The translations under genes and the position numbers were made by a program. DNA of 64,000 bases, from positions 1-64,000 of the forward strand of contig JAHJIQ010000026.1 of NCBI GenBank assembly GCA_018823285.1, written 5' to 3'. The DNA comes from Pseudomonadota bacterium. Its GTDB lineage: Bacteria; Desulfobacterota; Desulfobulbia; Desulfobulbales; JAGXFP01. The notes below the pieces were generated by a model. That model ran no database searches. It was not told the DNA's origin and worked only from the letters and a program-made list of their open reading frames with translations. Shown piece by piece: positions 31,651 through 41,400 of the stretch (position 1 is its first letter; every line of letters begins with the position of its first letter).

Positions 31651-32994
31651 TTGCAGAAGATATTTACCTTCAATACGGAGCCTGGAACGGGAGTTGCGCC
31701 TGATTCCGATGTCCGCTACGCCAACCTGTTCAAACATGAATTGATCGAGCAGGCCTATCGGCATCTTCCGGCGGGGTTATTTGCAAATCTCGGGTTGTCC
31801 CTGCTCGTGGTCGCAGGTTTGAGCAGCAAGGTCGCCAGCCAGAAACTGCTCTTGTGGCTGGCGGCAATCTGGGGTCTTTCAATCGTCAGGGCCTTTCTTA
31901 TCCGCTCATACAACACCTCCTCACCAAGTGAAAAAAGGCAACCGCACTGGGGTGTGATCTTCACGGTCGGGGTGCTCTTCTCGGGATTTTTCTGGGGTGT
32001 GTCTCCCTACTATATATTCGCTGCCGACTCTGTCCCGCACCAGACATTCCTGGTCTTTGTTATCGGTGGAATGATTGCCGGGGGCACAACCACCATGGCC
32101 TCAATGCAGAAAACCTACCGATCTTTTGTTCTTCTGCTGGGAACTCCGGTCACTGTCAAATTTATTCTGCTCGGCGGTGAGACCCATATCCCGATGGCAA
32201 TGATGGTTTTGATTTACCTGATCATCTGCATCATCATGTCATCCCATATTCACACCATGTTCATTTCTTCACTGCGGCTCAGACTGGAAAACAGAGAGGT
32301 GCAGAAAAAGCTTCTCAAGCAGGAAAGACTTGCTGCCATCGGCAAGCTTGCAGGCAGTGTTGCGCATGATATCAGAAATCCGCTGGGCTCCATCAGAAAT
32401 TCCATCTATTTTTTGAGTCACACGATTGAAGCGGAAACCGACAGTAAAATTTACAGGCATTTGGGGTTGATGGACCGGGAAATCGACCGGGCAAACACCA
32501 TCATTTCCGGGTTACTGGATGTCTCGGTCAAGAACGAACCGCTCCTGGAAGAGGATGACCTCAATCTCCTGATCAGAACGCTGGCCGATGATTTTGACAT
32601 CCCCGAAAACATCACCCTGAAAACCGAACTTGATCCCTCTCTCCCTGTGTTCATGTTTGATCACGGTCAGATCCAGCGGGTGATCCAGAACCTGATCACC
32701 AACGCCATCCAGGCCATGCCGGATGGCGGCACACTGCATATTGAATCTTCCCTGCAGAAAGATATTGTCGAGATAACTGTCCGGGACAGCGGCTCCGGCA
32801 TTGCTCCCGAAAACCTGAATGATATTTTCGAACCCCTTTTTACCACCAGAACCAGAGGCGTCGGTCTTGGCCTGGCCATTGTCAGAACCTTCATCGAAAA
32901 TCATCAGGGCACCATCACTGTTGCCTCAGAAATCAATCGGGGAACAACGTTTACGATACGTCTGCCCGTGCAAATTGAGCAGAAAAAAATCTGA
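31651..32994 (+). CDS. Membrane sensor histidine kinase
   Basis: A 447-residue kinase. The N-terminal ~210 residues hold about six transmembrane helices with few soluble loops (for example LGLSLLVVAG, GVLFSGFFWGVSPYYIF and MAMMVLIYLIICIIM). The HisKA phospho-acceptor is near residue 239 in GSVAHDIRNPLGS; the ATPase motifs are NLITNAIQAMP, RDSGSGIAP and VGLGLAIVRTF. It lacks PAS, HAMP and receiver domains. The TTG start at 31651 has GGAGAG upstream. No cognate response regulator is adjacent. It is transcribed divergently from the PhnD-like gene and ends before a repeat-rich region. Confidence 0.9.
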   Translation: MQKIFTFNTEPGTGVAPDSDVRYANLFKHELIEQAYRHLPAGLFANLGLSLLVVAGLSSKVASQKLLLWLAAIWGLSIVRAFLIRSYNTSSPSEKRQPHWGVIFTVGVLFSGFFWGVSPYYIFAADSVPHQTFLVFVIGGMIAGGTTTMASMQKTYRSFVLLLGTPVTVKFILLGGETHIPMAMMVLIYLIICIIMSSHIHTMFISSLRLRLENREVQKKLLKQERLAAIGKLAGSVAHDIRNPLGSIRNSIYFLSHTIEAETDSKIYRHLGLMDREIDRANTIISGLLDVSVKNEPLLEEDDLNLLIRTLADDFDIPENITLKTELDPSLPVFMFDHGQIQRVIQNLITNAIQAMPDGGTLHIESSLQKDIVEITVRDSGSGIAPENLNDIFEPLFTTRTRGVGLGLAIVRTFIENHQGTITVASEINRGTTFTIRLPVQIEQKKI

Positions 32995-33026
32995 TTGCCA
33001 CCCCCCCCCCGCCTGTTTAGAGTGAG

Positions 33027-33060
33027 CCTGCCGAAAAGTCATTGGCAGAAATTGAGCGGG
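33027..33060. repeat. Dispersed ~34-bp repeat, copy 2
   Basis: Matches 33247-33280 over 34 nt with about six mismatches (shared core GTCAnTGGCAGAAATT). It begins after a run of ten C at 33001-33010, itself prone to length change. Confidence 0.6.
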
Positions 33061-33065
33061 ATCAA

Positions 33066-33099
33066 AAAAAAGCTGATTACCACTGAATTTCAGCTTTTT
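33066..33099 (+). terminator. Terminator after the membrane histidine kinase
   Basis: AAAAAGCTGA (33067-33076) pairs with TCAGCTTTTT (33090-33099) around a 13-nt loop, with A and T runs on both sides. A second hairpin, AGCAAGTCAA...TTGATCTTGCT (33108-33132) followed by TGTTTTATTT, lies just after it. Confidence 0.65.
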
Positions 33100-33175
33100 C
33101 GCTGAAGAGCAAGTCAACCATTTGATCTTGCTTGTTTTATTTGAATACAGGTGTGAAGTGGAAATGCCGTTGGGC

Positions 33176-33244
33176 CATCCTTCGACAGGCTCAGGATGAA
33201 CGGAATTACTGTTACACCGATCATCCTGAGCCTGTCGAAGGATG
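33176..33244. repeat. REP-like perfect 24-bp inverted repeat
   Basis: CATCCTTCGACAGGCTCAGG plus ATGA (33176-33199) is the exact reverse complement of 33221-33244, with a 21-bp spacer. The core CCTTCGACAGGCTCAGGATGA is a widely scattered REP-type sequence in bacterial genomes (known from memory). No REP-associated tyrosine transposase is in the window. Confidence 0.92.
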
Positions 33245-33246
33245 AG

Positions 33247-33280
33247 CTTGTCGAAGAGTCAGTGGCAGAAATTCAGTGGG
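33247..33280. repeat. Dispersed ~34-bp repeat, copy 3
   Basis: Abuts the REP palindrome and contains AAGAGTCAGTGGCAGAA (33254-33270), identical to 97-113 at the left edge of the window. The segment GCTTGTCGAAG just before the core resembles part of the REP arm, which links the two families. Confidence 0.65.
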
Positions 33281-33290
33281 AATCAGAAAA

Positions 33291-33320
33291 AAAAATGCCC
33301 GGCGCAAACCGGGCATTTTG
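33291..33320 (-). terminator. Terminator of the membrane protein/vWA lipoprotein operon
   Basis: ATGCCCGG (33295-33302) pairs with CCGGGCAT (33309-33316) around a 6-nt loop. On the minus strand a long T tract (complement of the A run at about 33285-33295) follows, as in a Rho-independent terminator. Confidence 0.8.
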
Positions 33321-33346
33321 TTCATCCATAAAAACCGTTTACCACA

Positions 33347-34024
33347 TTACTCAAGAATCGCCTCAAGTCTTTCCAGATCATTAATCACCAGGAAACTGTC
33401 TTTGCCGGCGCTGTCTTCAACTTTCATTTTCCAGCCGTTCATCCGGTCCAGATAGATCGTCGGGTCCTGGATGTCCGCCCGTAATTTTGTAACATTCAAA
33501 GCCACGACCTTGAAGCCCTGCAGCGGGATCTGGAAATCCCGCTTGTGTCCCTTGGCCAGCTCTTCCTCCATGTCGGAAAAGATCAGGATGATTTTCTTGC
33601 CGGCATTGATCTCATTCAACCACTCCACCGCCTGCAGCATTCCGCCCGAAATGTCGGTAAACGGGGCACTTTCAACGGTATTCACAAATTCTTCAATCTT
33701 CTGGGCGAAAACTCTTTTCTGATTGGTGGCCACCGAAGGACGGCTGTCGAAGGTAACCTTGTGAATGATGTCTTTTTCACTGAAGCTGCCGGAATCGATC
33801 CGGGCAACCGCAAAAGAGTCTGCCGGATTCAGGGAACCGAGCAGATAATTGATGATTCCCTGCGCTTTCTTCAACTCAAGGGTGTAGGTGCCGGAAGTGT
33901 CCAGCAGCATATAAACCCCTTTTGTGTAGTTCACTTCTTCCTTTTTGCCGCTGCATCCGGCCAGAACAATAAAGCTTGCGGCAACGATACAACACACAAT
34001 GGACGAGAGTTTGAGTTTCTTCAT
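33347..34024 (-). CDS. Von Willebrand factor A-domain lipoprotein
   Basis: A 225-residue lipoprotein: signal peptide and lipobox LAGC (Cys about 23), then a vWA-like fold. The metal-site motif is YMLLDTSGTYT (near 40), a variant of DxSxS, and a second acidic loop is LIFSDMEEE near 145. vWA domains mediate protein binding through a divalent metal. It follows the large membrane protein gene by 56 bp and ends at a strong terminator, so the two make one operon. I placed the start at ATG 34024 (GGAAGG upstream), giving a standard signal peptide, rather than 18 bp further upstream. Partner and function unknown. Confidence 0.82.
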   Translation of the reverse strand: MKKLKLSSIVCCIVAASFIVLAGCSGKKEEVNYTKGVYMLLDTSGTYTLELKKAQGIINYLLGSLNPADSFAVARIDSGSFSEKDIIHKVTFDSRPSVATNQKRVFAQKIEEFVNTVESAPFTDISGGMLQAVEWLNEINAGKKIILIFSDMEEELAKGHKRDFQIPLQGFKVVALNVTKLRADIQDPTIYLDRMNGWKMKVEDSAGKDSFLVINDLERLEAILE

Positions 34025-34080
34025 TGTGGAACCTTCCTCCAAACTTGAAATGGAATTTTAAAGTAATAATTTATGGTGCA

Positions 34081-35535
34081 TCAAGCTGGTTTTTCTTCGG
34101 CTTTCTGGACCACCTTTTTTTCTTTTTTCGCCTTTTCCCCACTCCCCTTGATCTGTGCCTCAATCCACAAGGGAATAAAGATAACCAGGTCGTAGATCCC
34201 GACCAGGATTGAACCCATATAGTAGAAGATATTTCCTGAAATCCTCAAGGTAACGGCAAGGGATCGCAAAAGAAACTCGATGAGGTAACCGATTACGGTT
34301 CTTGCCGAATGGACAAAAGATTCCAGGGGAATGACTGCAAAAACCAGAATGATCGGCAGGAGAAAGCCGAGACCCATCTGGACAATGGTCGGGATGATGC
34401 TTCTTGCCACATTGACCGATTCCCCGCCTTCCACTGCCACCAGCGACTGTTTCAAGGCCTCGTTGTTCGCCGCGATGATGTCCCTCATGAAGGCCAGGGC
34501 GGATTCGCCTACCGCGAATATGGCAACGATACTCACCGCCACCCAGGCAACGACTTTGCGTTTTTTATCGTCCATATGACCGATAATCGGGAAAAGTTTG
34601 GTGATATGAAGCGATTCCATCAGGGCCATCCCGGCAAAGACCTCAAAGAGGATAAAGACGAGGGCCGCAATCTCATTGACCGGAATCCCGCCGATCCGGC
34701 TGGTGCCGCCGACCATCTCGGACATCGGGAGGGCGATGAGATGGTAGTTTACCACAATGCCGCCGATGGCCACCATGATCCAGAAGCTGTCGATGAAAAA
34801 CTGGGTCATGGATGAAGAGTGGAGCTTGATCAAGGCCTTGTCGGAACCTTTCCGGATTTCCTCATACTGGTCCATTTTACTGTCGATCACTTTGGCGCGA
34901 TCCTGGAGGCCGGTCATCGTGTCGCTGACTTCGGCCAGGATTTTGGTGAGTTTCCGCCAATGAGGCATCATGCCGCTCAGGATCTTGTGCCGGTTGCTGG
35001 TGCTTTTCCAGTAATCATCCATCGCCTGTTTCTGTTGCTTGACAATGGTTTTATGAATGTCGGAGAGAATCTGCCCCACCATTCCGTCACCCGATTTCAC
35101 AGAAAGCTTGGAGACGGCATCCACCGCATTGATCCAGACCGGCGGAGTCGGAGGCACCTCGGTGCTTTCGCTGTAGTCCTGATCGATTTTCTCAATGTGT
35201 TCGGAGAGTTTCCGGTTCAGTACCGGGTACCCTTGCAGGTCACGCTCGACAACGAGCCCGACCCGGTGAAATTCGCGTTCCATTTCCCGATTGACCGCTT
35301 CCAGCCCTTCGGCCAGGATGACCTCCCTGTTTCTTGCCGCGACCCTTCCTTCGGCGCGAAGGACCGAATACGATGCCAACCGCATGAAGTTTTTGATCAC
35401 CCGAAAAATTCCTCTTATGCTCTTGTGGGCCGGGTTCCTGGCGAAGTAGAAAAGAGCCATGATGATGACGAGTAAAACCAGAACAGATACTGCCGGGTTG
35501 CCAGGGACAATATTGAAAAGAATTGATGATGACAC
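34081..35535 (-). CDS. Polytopic membrane protein with coiled-coil cytoplasmic domain, unrecognised family
   Basis: A 484-residue protein I do not recognise. One transmembrane helix near 15-35 (AVSVLVLLVIIMALFYFA) is followed by about 200 mostly hydrophilic, helical residues (REVILAEGLEAVNREME, then KLTKILAEVSDTMTGLQDRA). Then come about five helices between 245 and 440 (FWIMVAIGGIVVNYHLIAL, VAWVAVSIVAIFAV, MGLGLLP-like segments). The tail is Lys/Glu-rich (KKEKKVVQKAEEKPA). The architecture suggests a membrane scaffold or channel with a cytosolic stalk. GTG start at 35535 is supported by GAGGAGG five bases upstream. Operon partner is the downstream vWA lipoprotein. Confidence 0.7.
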   Translation of the reverse strand: MSSSILFNIVPGNPAVSVLVLLVIIMALFYFARNPAHKSIRGIFRVIKNFMRLASYSVLRAEGRVAARNREVILAEGLEAVNREMEREFHRVGLVVERDLQGYPVLNRKLSEHIEKIDQDYSESTEVPPTPPVWINAVDAVSKLSVKSGDGMVGQILSDIHKTIVKQQKQAMDDYWKSTSNRHKILSGMMPHWRKLTKILAEVSDTMTGLQDRAKVIDSKMDQYEEIRKGSDKALIKLHSSSMTQFFIDSFWIMVAIGGIVVNYHLIALPMSEMVGGTSRIGGIPVNEIAALVFILFEVFAGMALMESLHITKLFPIIGHMDDKKRKVVAWVAVSIVAIFAVGESALAFMRDIIAANNEALKQSLVAVEGGESVNVARSIIPTIVQMGLGFLLPIILVFAVIPLESFVHSARTVIGYLIEFLLRSLAVTLRISGNIFYYMGSILVGIYDLVIFIPLWIEAQIKGSGEKAKKEKKVVQKAEEKPA

Positions 35536-35923
35536 GGTAACCTCCTCTTGTAAGTTTATTACCGCAGACCTTAACAGCGCAGCACCTGCTGCATTAACAA
35601 GAATAAAGGAAGATTATTGCCGCAACAAGACCCTCCTGCCTCACTTCTCCAGTACTATTTATACTGACCGGGGGGTTCCTGTCAAATAATCCGCCCCCGG
35701 AACCCTGACATCTTCAATGTATTGCACACCTATTTCACTGCTTTCCAACACTTCTAACGACCGAACATCGCCACGCCCAACACATTGATAATATTAACAA
35801 TAATGTAAGCAGTGTGACTTATTACCCGATATCTTCCTTGACTTTAAACACCCCTTATTTTTATTATCAAACTTTAGAGGTCACGCAGCTTGATAGACCT
35901 CATAAATCACTCGGGAGACGACA
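35536..35923 (+). promoter_or_regulatory. Divergent intergenic region with promoter for the outer-membrane protein
   Basis: A 388-bp AT-rich gap. TTGACT (35838-35843) and TATTAT (35862-35867), 18 bp apart, form a plausible promoter about 57 bp before the ATG at 35924. No other gene is supported here. Confidence 0.45.
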
Positions 35924-36535
35924 ATGGACGCAGAAAAAAACGTGCAAAGCAGTTTTTCACGGTTGTTTATTATGTCAGGAATTATTTGCCTGGTATCATT
36001 CTTTGTGACCACTTCAGCCACAGCCGCCGATTTCGCGGTAATGGTCAAATCCGGGGCAGTAAATCTCTGGGATGACAAACAGCGGCTTGACGGGGTTCAG
36101 CGAGACTTTGATGATTCGGGAAACAAGATTTTCTCGATCGGCTGGGAGATCCGAAACCAAAAAAATGTGGGCCTCGGCATGGAGTACACCAACTTCAAAC
36201 ATGAATTCACACCGCCCGCATCAACCGGAATGACCAGGACCCAGGTCTATCTTTTCACAGCGAAAAAGTACTTTGTGCCACACGAGATGATCCGCCCCTT
36301 TTTCGGGATCGGGTTGGGCTGGGGTCACGCCAAATACGACGACGGGATCGGCAATGTCGACCGCGATATGAATGCGGCCCTTCAGGCATCAATGGGAATC
36401 GAGTTCCTGTTCGCGGAAAATTTCGGCTTCTACACCGAACTTAAAGGCCTCGCCTCCAACACTGATGGCGAGAGCGAGAACGAATTCGATTTCTCAAGCA
36501 CCGGCCTCATGGCCGGAGTGAGTTTTGTGTTTTAA
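35924..36535 (+). CDS. Small outer-membrane beta-barrel protein (OmpW/OmpA-barrel-like)
   Basis: A 203-residue exported protein. The signal peptide is near 16-36 (RLFIMSGIICLVSFFV, cleavage after TSATA). The mature part alternates aromatic and polar residues as in an eight-stranded barrel: KIFSIGWEIRNQKNVGLGMEY, then MIRPFFGIGLGWGHAKYDDG and GFYTELKGLAS, ending in the terminal Phe of AGVSFVF, the usual recognition signal for barrel insertion. Function is not assignable (porin, adhesin or stress protein). Single-gene unit with its own promoter and terminator. Confidence 0.8.
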   Translation: MDAEKNVQSSFSRLFIMSGIICLVSFFVTTSATAADFAVMVKSGAVNLWDDKQRLDGVQRDFDDSGNKIFSIGWEIRNQKNVGLGMEYTNFKHEFTPPASTGMTRTQVYLFTAKKYFVPHEMIRPFFGIGLGWGHAKYDDGIGNVDRDMNAALQASMGIEFLFAENFGFYTELKGLASNTDGESENEFDFSSTGLMAGVSFVF

Positions 36536-36560
36536 AAACCGCAGCCGATGAATTAATAAA

Positions 36561-36587
36561 GGCCGGGACAAGAAAGCCGTCCCGGCC
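36561..36587 (+). terminator. Terminator of the outer-membrane protein gene
   Basis: GGCCGGGAC (36561-36569) and GTCCCGGCC (36579-36587) form a 9-bp stem with a 9-nt loop, followed by TTTTATTAT. Strong Rho-independent candidate. Confidence 0.88.
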
Positions 36588-36898
36588 TTTTATTATCTGA
36601 ACTATTCTGCAAACGATGCACTGTCGGAAAAATATACTCCTCCACCGGACCCCCAATACTGACCGCCGGATTCACCTGAAAATTCTCATCAAGAACAGCG
36701 CTGAAACCCTAGGAGTAGATATTGTCATCCGGTCCTGAGACAAATCGGAGCCCGGATGGGTTTCGGTGGTGTCATTAATCGCAAAGTCATCGGTGGTCCT
36801 CGCCATTGTTCCTCCGGCCAGTTGTTGCCAGCCCTTTTGTGTTGGACTGAAAAAACCTAAAGCTTGACATCAGGCCCTGTTTTTTCAGACCATGAGGC
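36588..36898 (+). other. Intergenic region before cheR
   Basis: 311 bp between the terminator and cheR. I see no gene, no clear promoter box pair and no repeat in it; transcription of the cheR operon must start somewhere here. Confidence 0.4.
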
Positions 36899-37729
36899 AT
36901 GACCGACACTTCCGAGAATGAGAAAATCGAGATCGACCTGCTCCTGGAGGCGATATTCCGGAAGCACGGCTACGATTTCCGCAACTACAGCAAGGCCCAT
37001 GTCAGACGCAGGATCGTCCATTTTTTCGCCTCGTCGGGCCTGGACAACCTTTCGGCCATGCAGCACAAGGTCCTCACCGACCCCACTTTTTTCGGTGAAC
37101 TGCTGAACACCCTCTCCATCAACGTCACCGAAATGTTCCGCGACCCCTCTTTTTTCAAAGCGGTCAGAAGCGAGGTGGCGCCGCTGCTGCTCACCTACCC
37201 GTTTATCAGGGTGTGGCATGCCGGATGCGCCACCGGGGAAGAGGTGTACTCCATGGCCATCCTGCTCGCCGAGGAAAATCTCCTCGACCGCGCCCAGATC
37301 TACGCCACCGACCTGAGCCTGAAAGCCCTGGAAAAAGCCCGGGAAGGAATCATTCCGGTCAACGAGATCAAGGAGTACACCGGGAACTACCAGAAAGCCG
37401 GGGGCAAACATTCTTTTGCCGACTACTACTCGGCAAAGTACGGCCTCACCAAACTGAACAATTCACTCAAAGACAAAATCGTCTTTGCCGATCACAACCT
37501 GGTGACCGATTCCGCCTTCGGCGAGATGCACCTGATCGTCTGCCGCAATGTCCTGATCTACTTCAACCGGGATCTGCAGAACAAAATTTTCAAACTGATG
37601 CTCGACTCTCTCTGCCCGGGAGGCTTTCTCTGTCTGGGCAGCAAGGAAACCCTGCAGTTTTCTGAGTATGCCGACGCCTTCGAAACAGTTTCGGGGAAAG
37701 AAAAAATATACCGGAAAAAGTATCAATGA
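36899..37729 (+). CDS. cheR: CheR-type protein-glutamate methyltransferase
   Basis: A 276-residue CheR that transfers methyl groups from S-adenosylmethionine to glutamates of chemoreceptors or other sensors. The N-terminal helical domain has YSKAHVRRRIVHFF; the catalytic domain has VTEMFRDPSFF, the AdoMet site VWHAGCATGEEVYSMA (about 104-119), ATDLSLKALEKA and IVCRNVLIYFN. Length is standard. It overlaps cheB by 4 bp and heads an operon with two hybrid kinases but no methyl-accepting receptor, which suggests that its target is one of the sensor kinases or a distant receptor. Confidence 0.93.
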   Translation: MTDTSENEKIEIDLLLEAIFRKHGYDFRNYSKAHVRRRIVHFFASSGLDNLSAMQHKVLTDPTFFGELLNTLSINVTEMFRDPSFFKAVRSEVAPLLLTYPFIRVWHAGCATGEEVYSMAILLAEENLLDRAQIYATDLSLKALEKAREGIIPVNEIKEYTGNYQKAGGKHSFADYYSAKYGLTKLNNSLKDKIVFADHNLVTDSAFGEMHLIVCRNVLIYFNRDLQNKIFKLMLDSLCPGGFLCLGSKETLQFSEYADAFETVSGKEKIYRKKYQ

Positions 37730-38307
37730 TCCGTGGTCAATACAAGATTGTGGTTATCGGCGTCTCTTTCGGCGGCCTGACCGCCCTGAGCACGCTTCTG
37801 AAGCCACTCCCCGCCGCCTTCCCGGTTCCGCTTCTCATCGTCCAGCATACCAGCCCGGATGCCGACGCCTTTTTACCCGCTCACCTGAACAAACTCAGCA
37901 GGCTTCAGGTCAAAGAGGCCGAGCCCGGAGAGCTTGCCAGACCAGGCACCGTCTACCTGGCCCCGCCCAATTACCATCTGCTCCTGGAAGACGACCTGAG
38001 CCTGTCGCTGTCTGCCGATGAGAGAATCAATTATTCCCGGCCTTCGATCGACGTCCTTTTTGAGAGCGCGGCCCATTCCTGCGGCAAGGAAGTCATCGGC
38101 ATCATCCTGACCGGGGCCAATAACGACGGCAGCAGGGGCTTGCGGACGATTCAGGTCTGCGGCGGACTGACCATTGTCCAGGACCCGGATTCGGCGGAGG
38201 CCGCGATGATGCCCCGCGCAGCCCTTGACGCTTGCCGGGTCGACCATCTGCTGCCGCTGCCTGAAATCGCGCCTTTTCTCATTGGCCTGATTTGCGGAAA
38301 AACTTGA
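37726..38307 (+). CDS. cheB: CheB-type methylesterase catalytic domain (no receiver)
   Basis: A 193-residue stand-alone CheB_methylest domain. The catalytic triad is visible: Ser near 14 in VIGVSFGGLTAL, His near 41 in IVQHTSPDA, and Asp in TGANNDGSRGL near 134. Full-length chemotaxis CheB has an N-terminal receiver that controls activity; that domain is absent, so regulation must differ. It overlaps cheR and lies 104 bp before the large hybrid kinase. It would remove methyl groups or deamidate glutamine in the same targets as CheR. Confidence 0.92.
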   Translation: MIRGQYKIVVIGVSFGGLTALSTLLKPLPAAFPVPLLIVQHTSPDADAFLPAHLNKLSRLQVKEAEPGELARPGTVYLAPPNYHLLLEDDLSLSLSADERINYSRPSIDVLFESAAHSCGKEVIGIILTGANNDGSRGLRTIQVCGGLTIVQDPDSAEAAMMPRAALDACRVDHLLPLPEIAPFLIGLICGKT

Positions 38308-38411
38308 CTTGTACCCTAGACAATTGAGAAGATTTTACTGTTCCCCCGGAGAGAGCCCATGCCCTGCCATCAGAAACGAAGACCAGCCAACCCGTGTGAG
38401 CCGACGAAACA

Positions 38412-41400
38412 ATGAAACTCAATATCCGCAATAAGATCCTGGCCGGTTTTGCCCTGTTGTGCCTGGTCATCGGGATCACCGGCGTGTTGAGTGTCCGCCA
38501 GGTCAACACCATCGATCACAGCGCCAACAAGTTCATGATCGAAGAGACGCCGCTGGTGGATGCGATCATGGAGCTGAAATACTGGACATCTCAGGGCCAC
38601 CTCATCCTGGAGGAGATCCTGAATGGCGACCAGGAAGAAGATATCGGCAATTCCTGGAAGAATTTCGATCAGGCCCTCTGGTATTGCGACGCGATTTTAT
38701 CCGGCGGGCAGAACGAAGAGGGCCGGTACATCGCCAGCCACTCCCCGCTGGTCAGGAAGAAAATCGAGGAAACCAGACAATACCTGGAAGAATTCATCAG
38801 ACTTGCCAAGAAGCGTTACAGCTTCCATAGCGGCGGTTCTGCCGCAGGATCCGACGTAGACCAGGCTTTCGATCGCCTCTACGAATCAATCCAGCAGGAT
38901 CTGGACACCCTGGCTGTCCAGCATCCCGATCTCGGCCTCGCCTTAAACTATCAGAAATTCAGGATTGCCGACACCCACCTGTTCTTCGAGGAATTCCTGG
39001 GCGGCGACCGCTCGATCGATCCGGAAGGGATCGTCAAAGAGTTTACCGCCAGCTTCGCGGCGATCACCGGGACCCTGAAAAAAAGAAATATTCCCGCAAC
39101 CAACCTGGACGGCACCCTGGAAAGGTTCCTCGCTCAGGTGCTGGAGCGGCTCAAAACCCACAGTTCCTATGCCGGGGCGGGCACCGCAATAGACGATGCA
39201 TTCGACCTTCTGTACCAGAAGGTCGTCGCTTCCTCCGACCAGGCTGAAACCGCGATCCAGCAGTCCATGGCAGAGGAACAGGCCCACGTTGCCGGAACCC
39301 TGGCCGCGAGCCGCCTGATCGTTCTGGCCTCATCCATCATCGCCCTGCTGCTGGCCCTCTTCACCGGTCTGCTCCTGGCCCATGATCTTTCGGCGCCGAT
39401 CGTGATGGTGACCGGTATCTTGCAGAAGATGGCAAAGGGTGAGCTCGACGAAAACATCGAACTCTCCCGCCGGGACGAGGTGGGGGAAATGGCCGAGTCC
39501 TGCCAGCAGGTCATCGAAAGCCAGCGCCGGGCCGCCTCTTTTGCCGACCAGGTGGGCGGCGGGAATTATGACACCGAACTGCACCCGAACTCTGCCGGCG
39601 ACCGCCTTGGTCACGCCCTGGTCAATATGGCTGAACGTCTTGCCGGGATGAGCAGGCAGAACAAAAGACAGATCTGGCTGGTGGAAAGCCAGGCCGGCCT
39701 GGTGGAAAAGATCAGGGGAGAGCTTGATCCCGCAGTCATCGCCGAGAAGGTCTGCACGTATCTGGCCGGAACGATCGGAGCCCAGATCGCCTCTTTTTAC
39801 CTGCTGACCGAAAATCAAGCTCTGCGGCTGACCGGCGACTACGCCTTTCATCTGCGCAAAGGCCTTGCCGATACAATACAAATCGGGCAGGGGCTGGTCG
39901 GTGAAGCGGCCCGTTCCGGGAAACTGATCTCGATCACCGATATCCCGGAGGATTACATCCGGGTCAACTCTTCACTCGGCGACTGCCGCCCGGCAAACAT
40001 CGTCGTTCTGCCCTTTCTCCACGAAGGTGAGGTTCTCGGGGTGATCGAGCTCGGCTCCTGCCATGAATTCTCACTCGACCATCTGGCGCTTCTCGAAAAC
40101 TGCAGGGAAACCATCGCGATCGCCGTTCACTCCGCCCGGATTCACAGCCGGATCAACGAACTGCTGCAGGAGGGACAGCAGCAGAATGAAGAGCTGCAGA
40201 CCCAGCAGGAGGAACTCCAGGCCGCCAATGAAGAACTGCGGGAATCCCAGGAGGCCCTGCAGGCGCAGCAGGAGGAACTGCGAGTCTCCAACGAGGAGCT
40301 GCAGGAGAAATCGAATTCCCTGGAAAGATCGGAAAAGAGCCTCCAGGCCCAGCAGGAGGAACTGCGGGTGACCAACGAGGAGCTGGAAGAGAAGAACAAG
40401 TTCATGGCCCTGAAGCAGGACGAGATCAGGCAGAAAAACGTCGAGCTGGAAGACATCAGGACCCATCTGGAGCTGAAGGCCCGCGAGCTTGAAATCAGCA
40501 GCAGATACAAGTCGGAATTCCTCGCCAACATGTCCCATGAACTGCGGACCCCCTTGAACAGCCTGCTCATCCTCTCCCAGGACCTGCTCGCCGATAAAAA
40601 GAAGAACCTGAGTGAAGAACAACTGGAATCGCTCACCATTATCTACAAGGGCGGCAACGATCTGCTGGAACTGATCAACGAGATCCTCGATCTGGCGAAG
40701 ATCGAATCCGGCCGGCTGGACGTGAACCCAGCCGCCGTGCCGTTCGAAGATCTCGCCGCAAACCTCACCGACTGCTTTTCCCACCTGGCCGCCGACAAGA
40801 AACTCGATTTTTCGATCCGTATCGCGCCGGAAATGCCCCCGACGATGACCACCGATTTCCAGAAAGTCGTGCAGATCCTGCGCAACCTCTGCGGCAACGC
40901 CATCAAGTTCACCCGGAAAGGAGGCGTAAAGGTGGACATCATGATGGCGGACCCGGCCGGCGGTCTCGCGGGGGATTTCGCCGACCGGGAGAACGTGATG
41001 CTGTTCAGGGTTGCCGATACCGGAATCGGGGTGGCGAAAGACAAACAGCAGGAGATCTTCGAGGCCTTCCAGCAGGCGGACGGCTCCACCTCGCGGGAGT
41101 TCGGCGGCACCGGTCTTGGCCTGTCGATTTCCCGGGAGCTGGCCAAACTGCTTGGCGGGGAAATCACCCTCACCAGCAAGGTCGGCAAGGGTTCGGTGTT
41201 CAATCTCTATCTGCCGCTGGAATTCAATCCGGAGAAACCGCAGGCCGCAAACACTGCCCGGCCCGAAGAGAACGAGCTGCCGGAACAAGACCCGGATAAA
41301 CCCGTCGCCAGGAGCAGGAAAGCCGCTCCCGAAGTGCAGAGTATCGACGATGATCGACAGAATATCAGTGAAAAAGACCGGGTCATGCTGGTCATTGAAG

